A DNA stretch of 22,216 nucleotides from contig JANPDG010000183.1 in NCBI GenBank assembly GCA_031431335.1, forward strand, positions 1-22,216. Reading direction: 5' to 3'. The position numbers and the translations under genes are program-made. The stretch is from JAAFIP01 sp031431335. GTDB taxonomy: Bacteria > Pseudomonadota > Gammaproteobacteria > Burkholderiales > Burkholderiaceae_C. Each line of letters begins with the position of its first letter. Positions within the stretch are counted from its first letter, which is position 1. Shown here one piece after another: positions 6,582 to 12,743 of this stretch. The notes below the pieces were generated by a model, which had not been told where the DNA came from, did no database searches, and was given only the letters and a program-made list of their open reading frames with translations.

Positions 6582-7102
6582 TAGTTCGGCTCAGTTGCTG
6601 GCACGGCACAGTCGGCACACACGCCGCGCACTGCAAAGTCCATGCTCAAGCCTTGGTAGCCCAAGGCTTTGAGTGCTTTGAGGGCAGTTTGCGCAGCTAT
6701 CTCTAGGTCATTGGTGCTCGACTGCAGTGCGCCAGTAAACAGCTGGTCGCGGTGGCAGGTTTGGCACTCAAAGTGCGGTATGGCGTGCACGCTGGCTGGC
6801 ATGGCTTGGTACCGGCGCACACGGTTGGCATCCACGCGGCATAACAGCAGGCCAACCTGTGTGAGGCGATCGATCAGGCGGTACAAAGTTACGCGGTCTA
6901 GCGCCAGAGTTTGGGTCTCTTGTGTGGCTAGTTGCAGCTGCGCATGGGTGTAGCTGGTGTCAGGGTTGGCCAACATGCACGCTAGCACTACCCGCGCAGC
7001 CTGTGTGCGGCGCAGGCCGTGGGCCGACAAAAGCGCGTCCACAGCAGCGTAAGCGCTGCTTGACGGAGCCTGCGATGAGTCTGTGGGGCTAATGGATGGC
7101 AT
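6581..7102 (-). CDS. zur: Fur-family zinc regulator, Zur-like
   Basis: The protein has 173 residues. A winged-helix DNA-binding half includes the recognition segment DRVTLYRLIDRL (69-80). It is followed by the Fur-family metal region HAIPHFECQTCH (106-117) and a second CxxC, CADC (162-165); the four Cys form the structural zinc site typical of Fur/Zur. The N-terminus (1-17) is Ser/Pro-rich and variable. Zur represses zinc-uptake genes when zinc is plentiful. The assignment to Zur rather than Fur rests on context: it is divergent from znuCBA, with two inverted repeats between them, and is the first gene of the ABC/DUF3299 operon. It therefore probably also regulates itself. Confidence 0.88.
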   Translation of the reverse strand: MPSISPTDSSQAPSSSAYAAVDALLSAHGLRRTQAARVVLACMLANPDTSYTHAQLQLATQETQTLALDRVTLYRLIDRLTQVGLLLCRVDANRVRRYQAMPASVHAIPHFECQTCHRDQLFTGALQSSTNDLEIAAQTALKALKALGYQGLSMDFAVRGVCADCAVPATEPN

Positions 7103-7137
7103 AGTTTTTTATTAAATTGATCGGTAAAATAAAACTA

Positions 7138-7180
7138 ACGCAACTTAGTTGCATTATAATTTACCGCAATCAAGTTGCAT
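7138..7180. promoter_or_regulatory. Two candidate Zur boxes in the zur/znuC intergenic region
   Basis: GCAACTTAGTTGC (7140-7152) is a perfect inverted repeat with a 3-base centre. GCAATCAAGTTGC (7166-7178) is the same pattern with one mismatched pair. The 11-mer AGTTGCATTAT recurs exactly at 7147-7157 and 7173-7183, a 26-bp offset, so both sites may lie on one helical face. A TATAAT sequence lies between them on both strands (7155-7160 on +, 7158-7153 on -), so binding could block both directions. Fur-family sites are inverted repeats of this kind. I cannot confirm the exact consensus for this lineage. Confidence 0.6.
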
Positions 7181-7233
7181 TATTACTGCTTGTAGCGAGT
7201 TTCTACTATCTCTTTTGTAAAGTTAAGCTGACT

Positions 7234-7380
7234 ATGTTGTTCAGAATTAAGTCACTTGCCAGCCGCCTGCCGTCATGGATGGCATGGTCAGCTTGGATGC
7301 GTATGCTGTTTGTCGCACCTTTGCTTGTGTTTCTGTGGTTGGCGGTTGGTTGGGCTAATTCGGAGTCTACTTTGTGGTAG
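7234..7380 (+). CDS. Possible small membrane protein ahead of znuC
   Basis: An ORF of 48 codons with one strongly hydrophobic segment (MLFVAPLLVFLWLAVGWA, residues about 23-40) preceded by basic and Trp-rich residues, as in small inner-membrane proteins. Its stop codon overlaps the GTG start region of znuC, which would allow translational coupling. No convincing ribosome site precedes the ATG at 7234. In-frame starts further in (for example 7297) are possible, as is an upstream extension to 7117. I do not recognise a family. It may be a real accessory peptide or only leader sequence. Confidence 0.35.
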   Translation: MLFRIKSLASRLPSWMAWSAWMRMLFVAPLLVFLWLAVGWANSESTLW

Positions 7381-8126
7381 CAGTAGATAACCTTACGGTC
7401 AGCTACCGCCAGCACCCTGCGCTGCACCATATCAGCGGGCATTTTGCCCCAGGCTCGCTAACTGCTGTAGTCGGGCCTAACGGCTCAGGCAAAACGACTT
7501 TACTCAAAAGCATCATGGGGCTATTGCCTTTAGACGGCGGGCACCTGACGGTAGCTGCGCCGCGTGCGCGCATGGCCTACTTGCCGCAGTTATCAGAGAT
7601 TGACCGCAGCTTTCCATTAAGCGTGGGCGAATGCGTGCAGCTGGGCTGCTGGGCCTGTGCAGGCGCGTGGGGCAGCTTGTCTAGCGCGCAGTTGGCGCGA
7701 GTACAGTGGGCGCTGCAAACAGTGGGGCTGGATGATTTCGACCAGCGCCCCATCAGCACGCTGTCTTCGGGGCAATTACAGCGTGCGCTGTTTGCTCGGC
7801 TACTTGTGCAAGACGCAGAGCTTATTTTATTAGACGAGCCATTTAATGCCGTGGACTCTAAAACTACCAATGCGCTGCTTAGTTTGCTGCAACTGTGGCA
7901 CGCCCAGCAGCGCACAGTGATTGCGGTGGTACACGACGATGCGCAGGTACGCCAGTATTTTCCGCAAACTCTGCTGCTGGCACGTGAAGTAGTTGCTTGG
8001 GGGCAAACTGCGGATGTAATGACCCTGTTTAATCTCAACCAAGCCCGCACAATGGCCGAGGCTTGGAACGAGTCAGCGCCGGTGTGCGATGTAGATGCGC
8101 TTAGCATGCACAAAGTGGCGGCATGA
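7374..8126 (+). CDS. znuC: Zinc ABC transporter ATP-binding protein ZnuC
   Basis: The protein has 250 residues. It has Walker A GPNGSGKTT (34-42), signature LSSGQ (130-134), Walker B LILLDEP (150-156) and H-loop His187, as in the metal-uptake ATPase family (ZnuC/MntB/TroB). The GTG start at 7374 is chosen because GGAG (7362-7365) lies 8 bases upstream. The stop overlaps the permease start by 4 bases (ATGA). Zinc rather than manganese is inferred from the adjacent divergent Zur-like gene and the His-type binding site of the binding protein. Confidence 0.9.
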   Translation: MVAVDNLTVSYRQHPALHHISGHFAPGSLTAVVGPNGSGKTTLLKSIMGLLPLDGGHLTVAAPRARMAYLPQLSEIDRSFPLSVGECVQLGCWACAGAWGSLSSAQLARVQWALQTVGLDDFDQRPISTLSSGQLQRALFARLLVQDAELILLDEPFNAVDSKTTNALLSLLQLWHAQQRTVIAVVHDDAQVRQYFPQTLLLAREVVAWGQTADVMTLFNLNQARTMAEAWNESAPVCDVDALSMHKVAA

Positions 8127-9052
8127 TGGAGGCGATTTACACCGTGCTAATCGCGCCCTTCACCGAATTTGCTTTTATGCGCCGCGCGCTAGTGGCTACC
8201 CTGGCACTGTCATTCAGCGCTGCGCCGCTGGGCGTGTTTCTGACATTGCGGCGCATGAGCTTGCTGGGCGACGCGCTAAGCCACGCCATATTGCCCGGTG
8301 TGGCCGTAGGCTTCATGCTGTTTGGTTTGTCGCTAACTGCCATGGCTGTGGGTGGTGTGGTAGCAGGCATGCTGGTGGCCGCACTAGCAGGTGCTATCAG
8401 CCGGTCTACCGCACTGAAAGAGGATGCCAGCTTAGCCGCCGTGTATTTAGTTGCTTTGGCGCTCGGGGTGACGCTGATCTCACACCACGGCACGCAGCTA
8501 GATTTACTGCATATATTGTTTGGCAGCGCTTTAGGCGTTGACGCGCAAGGCTTGTATTTAGTGGCAGCGGTATCTAGTGCCAGCATGCTGGCTTTGGCAG
8601 CGCTGTACCGCGCGCTGGTGCTAGAGAGTTTTGACCCTGTGTTTTTAACCGCCGTATCGCAACGCCGCACTGCAGGTGGGCGAAGATGGAGCGGTACATG
8701 GAACAGTGCATGGAACGGTGCGTGGGTATGGCAGCAAAGTTTTTTGATGCTGGTGGTGATCAATTTGGTGGCAGGTTTTCAAACCCTTGGCACGCTCATG
8801 GCAGTGGGGCTGATGATGTTACCCGCTGTGTCTGCCCGTTTATGGCATGTTAGCCTGCCCGCGCAATTGGCCAACGCTTGCCTGCAAGCCGTGTTAGCCA
8901 GCATCAGCGGGTTGCTGCTGTCTTACCACTTTGATACCGCCAGCGGCCCCACCATTATTGGGTGTGCAGGGGTTTTGTACTTTGCCTCTTTGCTCTTCGC
9001 ACCTAGTGGTTGGTTAACTCAAATTTTTCCTAGATTACACAAAACTGCGTGA
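8123..9052 (+). CDS. znuB: Zinc ABC transporter permease ZnuB
   Basis: The protein has 309 residues with many membrane segments, matching the ABC-3 permease family (ZnuB/TroC/MntB). Conserved segments include LRRMSLLGDALSHAILPGVA near residues 42-61 and LMAVGLMMLPAVSARLW in the C-terminal third. It is coupled to znuC by a 4-base overlap. It is slightly long for the family because of a hydrophilic, Trp-rich insert (about 184-202) encoded partly by a 12-bp tandem repeat. Confidence 0.9.
   Translation: MMEAIYTVLIAPFTEFAFMRRALVATLALSFSAAPLGVFLTLRRMSLLGDALSHAILPGVAVGFMLFGLSLTAMAVGGVVAGMLVAALAGAISRSTALKEDASLAAVYLVALALGVTLISHHGTQLDLLHILFGSALGVDAQGLYLVAAVSSASMLALAALYRALVLESFDPVFLTAVSQRRTAGGRRWSGTWNSAWNGAWVWQQSFLMLVVINLVAGFQTLGTLMAVGLMMLPAVSARLWHVSLPAQLANACLQAVLASISGLLLSYHFDTASGPTIIGCAGVLYFASLLFAPSGWLTQIFPRLHKTA
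8693..8728 (+). repeat. Three 12-bp degenerate tandem units inside znuB
   Basis: The units are GGTACATGGAAC, AGTGCATGGAAC and GGTGCGTGGGTA. They are in frame and encode a repeating (Gly/Ser)-(Thr/Ala)-Trp-(Asn/Val) pattern in a loop between membrane segments of ZnuB. The length is a multiple of three, so copy-number change would keep the frame. Confidence 0.65.
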
Positions 9053-9101
9053 ATGGTGTTTTGTATTCTTTTGACAGCTTAGTTATTTTTAAAGGTGATT
9101 T

Positions 9102-10004
9102 ATGAAATCGTTGTTCTCTCAGTTTGGTGTGGTGGTTGCCTTGTTAGGCGTACTTGGATGGCCAAGCTCGGCAAGCGCTGCAGACAAATTGCCAGTGGTA
9201 GCCAGTTTTAGCATTTTGGGTGATTTAGTGGCTATCGTAGGCGGCGACCGCATCGCAGTGACTACGCTGGTACCCGCTGACAGCGACGCCCATATTTTTG
9301 AACCTAAACCCGCACATGTTAAGAGCATTGCGCAGACTAAGCTACTGGTAGTCAACGGCCTAGGCTTTGAACCTTGGGTTGCCAAGCTGGCCAAATCTGC
9401 AGGCTACAAGGGCGATACGGTGGTGGCAACACACGGCATACAGCCACTGTCCATGACAGAGGATGGCAAAAAGTCAATTGACCCGCACGCTTGGCAAAAC
9501 CCGCGCAACGTCATCATCTACGTGCGCAATATTGCAGCCGCATTAGCCAAGCTAGACCCTGCAGGCGCTACCCAGTTTAAAGGTTCCAGCGAAGCCTATG
9601 TTAAAGAACTAGAAGCGCTAGACACTTGGGCCATAGGGCAATTTGCAGCCGCACCACAGGCCAAACGCAAAGTCATCACCTCGCACGATGCCTTCGGTTA
9701 TTTTGCAGCGCACTACCAAATCACTTTTTTAGCACCCCAAGGTATGTCTACCGAATCTGAGCCAAGCGCCAAACAAGTAGCGAAACTGATCCGTCAAGTC
9801 AAGGCTGAAAAAATCAAAGCCGTGTTCGTAGAAAACATGACCAACCCCAAGTTAATAGCCCAACTTGCCAAAGACGCAGGCGTAGTGCCCGGAGCTGCTT
9901 TGTATGCAGATGCGCTGTCAAGTGCAGACAAGCCCGGTGCAAGCTACTTGCAAATGATGCGGCACAACGTGTCGCAATTGGTGTTGGGTATACAAAAAAA
10001 TTAA
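9102..10004 (+). CDS. znuA: Zinc ABC transporter periplasmic binding protein ZnuA
   Basis: The protein has 300 residues with a signal peptide (about 1-26, ASA-AD) and the cluster A-I (ZnuA/TroA) fold pattern. Putative metal ligands are His64 (SDAHIFEP), His129 (DPHAWQNP), His195 (SHDAFGYF) and Asp270 (YADALS). Three His residues favour zinc; manganese-type relatives usually have Glu at the third place. The long His/Asp-rich loop of enterobacterial ZnuA is absent: only about 17 residues separate His111 and His129. The start has a good ribosome site (AAGGTGA about 4 bases upstream) 49 bases after znuB, so it probably shares the znuCB transcript. TTGACA at 9069-9074 is a possible extra -35, but I see no matching -10. 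Confidence 0.9.
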   Translation: MKSLFSQFGVVVALLGVLGWPSSASAADKLPVVASFSILGDLVAIVGGDRIAVTTLVPADSDAHIFEPKPAHVKSIAQTKLLVVNGLGFEPWVAKLAKSAGYKGDTVVATHGIQPLSMTEDGKKSIDPHAWQNPRNVIIYVRNIAAALAKLDPAGATQFKGSSEAYVKELEALDTWAIGQFAAAPQAKRKVITSHDAFGYFAAHYQITFLAPQGMSTESEPSAKQVAKLIRQVKAEKIKAVFVENMTNPKLIAQLAKDAGVVPGAALYADALSSADKPGASYLQMMRHNVSQLVLGIQKN

Positions 10005-10054
10005 TTTTGCTCGACTTTTAACCGGACAGTAGTGATTTTTTCTAAGCAGTAAAA

Positions 10055-10753
10055 CTAGACAATTCGATTCAAATTGCCAGCTGATTTTTTTTGTATTTTT
10101 ATTTCTAAAACTGCCAAAAAAATGATCTTATAGCCCGCTGCAATGCTCAGGCTTGCCATAATGACGGCGACCAATAAGTCGGGCCATGCTGTGCCCGTGC
10201 CAAACACGCCCAGTGCTGCAGCCACAATGGCTAAATTGCCCAGCGCATCGTTGCGGCTGCACAGCCACACACTTTGCATATTGGCATCGCCTTCGCGAAA
10301 AGCATACAGCATGGCTGCGACAAACACATTGGCTAACAATGCCACTAGACCAACAGCGCCCATAGTGACAGCCTCGGGTATTTGACCTGTATGCTGGCTC
10401 CACAACACCTTGGCTAAAACCAGCGTGCCAATAACAAACATAGTCCAGCCTTTGAATAAAGCTGCTTTAGCGCGCCACAGCACGCCCATAGACAGGACAT
10501 ACAAGGTGATGGCGTAATTGGCGGCGTCGCTGAAAAAGTCTACTGCATCTGCCAGCAGCGATACCGAACTAGAACTCAACCCTGCGCCCACCTCTACTAA
10601 AAACATACTTGCATTGATGATCAACGCAGCCCATAACACGCGGCGGTAGCGTGGCTGCTTGGTCATGTCAGACAGGCCATGGTCGTGGTGAATGTCGGTT
10701 GTGCCGCAGTTTGCATGTGCCGTGCTGTCAGTATGGGTGTGATTAGAAGCCAT
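10055..10753 (-). CDS. Short CDF-family cation efflux protein with His-rich N-terminus
   Basis: The protein has 232 residues. The N-terminus is His-rich (NHTHTDSTAH, DIHHDHG), followed by about six membrane segments. The site in helix 2 is ADAVDFFSD (Asp72, Asp76). The helix-5 site reads CSRNDALGN, giving Cys165 and Asp169 where many zinc CDF proteins have His-x3-Asp. The cytoplasmic C-terminal dimerisation domain is missing: the chain ends about 20 residues after the last helix. These differences suggest altered metal choice. It is the second gene of the MerR-controlled leftward transcript, 26 bases after the methyltransferase-like gene, and is convergent with znuA. It probably exports a divalent metal; which one cannot be read from sequence. 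Confidence 0.85.
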   Translation of the reverse strand: MASNHTHTDSTAHANCGTTDIHHDHGLSDMTKQPRYRRVLWAALIINASMFLVEVGAGLSSSSVSLLADAVDFFSDAANYAITLYVLSMGVLWRAKAALFKGWTMFVIGTLVLAKVLWSQHTGQIPEAVTMGAVGLVALLANVFVAAMLYAFREGDANMQSVWLCSRNDALGNLAIVAAALGVFGTGTAWPDLLVAVIMASLSIAAGYKIIFLAVLEIKIQKKSAGNLNRIV

Positions 10754-10779
10754 GATGCGTTGGTGTCCAAAAGTATGAT

Positions 10780-11427
10780 CTAAAGCCAGCGTCTAACAGC
10801 CAGCGCGTAGCTACGGTAGCCTTCGCCATAATATGAAGCTAAAAACGCCTCTTCTAGTCGCACTTGAATTTGCAAGAGCAATTCACCTGCAATGACTAAA
10901 GCCAATATCGGTGCGGTAGGCTGCAGTATTACAAGACATAGCAAGCTAATACGCATACTTAAAAATATAGGATTGCGACTAAGGCGAAACACATTGCTTG
11001 CCACCAGCGCTCCAGGGTGTTGCGTGTCAATGCCGATGCGCCATGAGTTGCCCATTTGATGCTGTGCATAGGCCATTAAAGCCAGGGAAAGCGTTAATCC
11101 TGACCACGCAACAATATGTAGCCAAACGGGACTTTGCCAGAGCGGCACATGCAAGCCAGACTGCAAGGCGCCGCTGGTGTTTATGAGCTGAGTTCGTAGG
11201 GCAAGATGCACGCCGAGCAACACCAGGACGATTTTGAAGGCGCGGCCAATGTATCCCTCGGGACTGTCATTGCGCGGCAACACCAGAGGGTTGCGCCCTG
11301 TGCTGCAGTAGGTGCGCCAGCTGCTCCAAGCAAAACCGATGGCGAAAAATAGGATGAAATAAATTAATAATGCCCAAGCTTGATTTATGGGGAATTGAGC
11401 GTGCGACAAAGTGATTAATGTGTTCAT
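10780..11427 (-). CDS. Membrane isoprenylcysteine-methyltransferase-like protein (ICMT/PEMT family)
   Basis: The protein has 215 residues from the ATG at 11427, with about five membrane segments. The C-terminal part carries the ICMT-type signature: LSRNPIFLSM (aligned with the usual R-H/N-P-x-Y-L), then LEEAFLASYYGEGYRSYALAVRRWL (aligned with EExxLxxxFGxxYxxYxxxVxR). Family members methylate membrane-embedded substrates with S-adenosylmethionine. Bacterial versions often sit in metal-resistance operons with unknown substrate. The start at 11427 is chosen over 11487 because it lies 7 bases after the -10 of the MerR-type promoter; the longer form would cross the operator and merR. Translation is probably leaderless. 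Confidence 0.8.
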   Translation of the reverse strand: MNTLITLSHAQFPINQAWALLIYFILFFAIGFAWSSWRTYCSTGRNPLVLPRNDSPEGYIGRAFKIVLVLLGVHLALRTQLINTSGALQSGLHVPLWQSPVWLHIVAWSGLTLSLALMAYAQHQMGNSWRIGIDTQHPGALVASNVFRLSRNPIFLSMRISLLCLVILQPTAPILALVIAGELLLQIQVRLEEAFLASYYGEGYRSYALAVRRWL

Positions 11428-11434
11428 AGTTAAA

Positions 11435-11465
11435 ATTACAAACCATAAAGTAACTTCAAGGTCAA
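11435..11465 (-). promoter_or_regulatory. MerR-type divergent promoter/operator with 19-bp spacer
   Basis: On the minus strand TTGACC (11465-11460) and TGTAAT (11440-11435) are 19 bases apart. The dyad ACCTTGAAGT-T-ACTTTATGGT spans the spacer, with the outer ACC/GGT and inner AAGT/ACTT pairs matching. The merR gene starts at 11469 on the other strand and the efflux genes start at 11427, the usual layout for MerR control of a divergent target. Confidence 0.88.
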
Positions 11466-11468
11466 GCC

Positions 11469-11939
11469 ATGGCAAGTTTAAAACCACATATCACGCAGGG
11501 CTATCAAATCGGTCAAGCAGCGCAGCGCAGCGGGGTCAGTGCTGCGAACATTCGGTATTACGAAAAAGAAAAGCTCATCGACCCGCTGGGCACTGCAGCC
11601 AATGGCTACCGCATGTACAGCGACGAGGACATTCATCAGCTGCGTTTTATCCGCATGCTGCGTAGCTTAGACATGTCGCTGGCCGAGGTGCGCAGTTTGT
11701 TGGGGCTAGATTTGCGCAACAAAACAGACTGTCAGATTGCGCGCGATACCTTAGACGGCCATATCGATCATGTGCGCGAGCGGTTGACGGAGCTGGCGCA
11801 GCTTGACGTTGAGCTGGTTGCGCTGCGCAAGCGCTGCAATGGTAAGGACGCGTCATGCCATTTGATAGAGGCACTGCATGCGCGGGCGAATGTGGATCCG
11901 CCTTACTCGGTCAAGAAAAAACCGCATGCGCATGTGTGA
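11469..11939 (+). CDS. MerR-family heavy-metal-responsive regulator
   Basis: The protein has 156 residues. The N-terminal MerR helix-turn-helix (YQIGQAAQRSGVSAANIRYYEKEKL, residues 12-36) is followed by the dimerisation helix and a metal-binding loop. Cys88, Cys123 and Cys130 are the probable ligands. The first corresponds to the Cys that marks divalent-metal sensors (ZntR, PbrR, CadR, MerR), whereas CueR-type copper sensors have Ser there. The gap between the last two Cys (six residues) is shorter than the seven or eight that I recall for CueR, ZntR or MerR. The C-terminus ends KKKPHAHV. It is divergent from the methyltransferase-like and CDF genes across a 19-bp-spacer promoter, which it should activate. 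AAGG lies about 8 bases before its ATG. The exact metal (Zn, Cd or Pb) is unresolved. Confidence 0.9.
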   Translation: MASLKPHITQGYQIGQAAQRSGVSAANIRYYEKEKLIDPLGTAANGYRMYSDEDIHQLRFIRMLRSLDMSLAEVRSLLGLDLRNKTDCQIARDTLDGHIDHVRERLTELAQLDVELVALRKRCNGKDASCHLIEALHARANVDPPYSVKKKPHAHV

Positions 11940-11955
11940 TGCGCCTTGCGGTTTT
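11916..11955. terminator. Bidirectional intrinsic terminator between merR and the amino-acid permease
   Basis: AAAACCGCA (11918-11926) pairs with TGCGGTTTT (11947-11955), and inside it GCGCAT (11928-11933) pairs with ATGCGC (11939-11944), leaving a 5-base loop. On the minus strand the stem ends in six T (complement of 11916-11921); on the plus strand it ends in four T. The two operons converge here. The merR stop codon (11937-11939) lies in the loop and the start of the right inner arm. Confidence 0.88.
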
Positions 11956-11986
11956 GAGTGGACGCGTGGGCGAGGTATGGGCGAAT

Positions 11987-12709
11987 TCAGCGCCCGTGCT
12001 CGGCGGGCGTCTCTAGCTTGCGCGCTGCCAGGGTGAGTAGCCAAGTCATGATGAGGTACAAGAACGAGATGGCCAAATAGGGCTCCCAATAGCGCGAATA
12101 GGCACCTGCAACAGTGCGCGCAGCCATGGCCAGCTCGGCCAGCCCAATAGCCGACACCAATGACGAGTCTTTGAGCAGGGTGATGGATTCGTTGACCAGC
12201 GGCGGTACCATGCGGCGCAGGGCTTGGGGCAGCACAATGTAACGCATAGCCTGGCTGTGGTTGAGCCCAAGGCTTTGAGCAGCTTGCGTTTGTCCGCGCG
12301 AGATAGACGCAATGCCTGCCCGCACAATCTCAGAAATATAAGCCGCCGCATTGAGCGTGAGCGCCAATGCGCCTGACATGAATGCACCATAGTTTTGGCG
12401 CAGTTCGCTGGCTAACTCGCCAGTTAACAATAGCCCATTTTCAGGGTGAATCAACGCAGGCATGAGTGCAAAATGCACCAGCAGTATTTGTACAAACAGA
12501 GGCGTGCCTCTGAAAAACGCCACATAGGCCACGCAGACCCAGCGCAGCACGCGCCGCCAGCCTGTGGCCTGCTGGGAGGTGACTAAACCAATCAACAAGC
12601 CTGCCAAAAGCCCTAGCACCAGAGCAATAACAGTGAGCTGAACGGTCATCCACACGCCCTGCACAAACAGTGGTGCGTAGGGCGTGAGGATTTCCCAGCG
12701 CAGATCCAT
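11987..12709 (-). CDS. Polar amino-acid ABC transporter permease (HisM/GlnP family)
   Basis: The protein has 240 residues with about five membrane segments. The inner-membrane permease signature is visible: FFRGTPLFVQILLVHF and the EAA-type loop AISRGQTQAAQSLGLNHSQAMRYIVLPQA (about 129-158), which contacts the ATPase. This is the His/Glu/Gln permease family. It follows the binding-protein gene by 34 bases on the same strand. No ATPase gene follows; instead the bidirectional terminator and merR come next. The ATPase must be supplied from elsewhere or the permease works with another system's ATPase. Confidence 0.9.
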   Translation of the reverse strand: MDLRWEILTPYAPLFVQGVWMTVQLTVIALVLGLLAGLLIGLVTSQQATGWRRVLRWVCVAYVAFFRGTPLFVQILLVHFALMPALIHPENGLLLTGELASELRQNYGAFMSGALALTLNAAAYISEIVRAGIASISRGQTQAAQSLGLNHSQAMRYIVLPQALRRMVPPLVNESITLLKDSSLVSAIGLAELAMAARTVAGAYSRYWEPYLAISFLYLIMTWLLTLAARKLETPAEHGR

Positions 12710-12743
12710 AAAGGACTATGACAATCTAATTAAATAATAAAAA

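Noticed and set aside
9069..9101. A separate promoter for znuA (TTGACA at 9069)
   Set aside because: No acceptable -10 box lies at 16-18 bases. Co-transcription with znuCB explains the gene.
10005..10054. A terminator between convergent znuA and the CDF gene
   Set aside because: There are T-rich and A-rich runs, but I could not find a stem with adequate pairing next to them.
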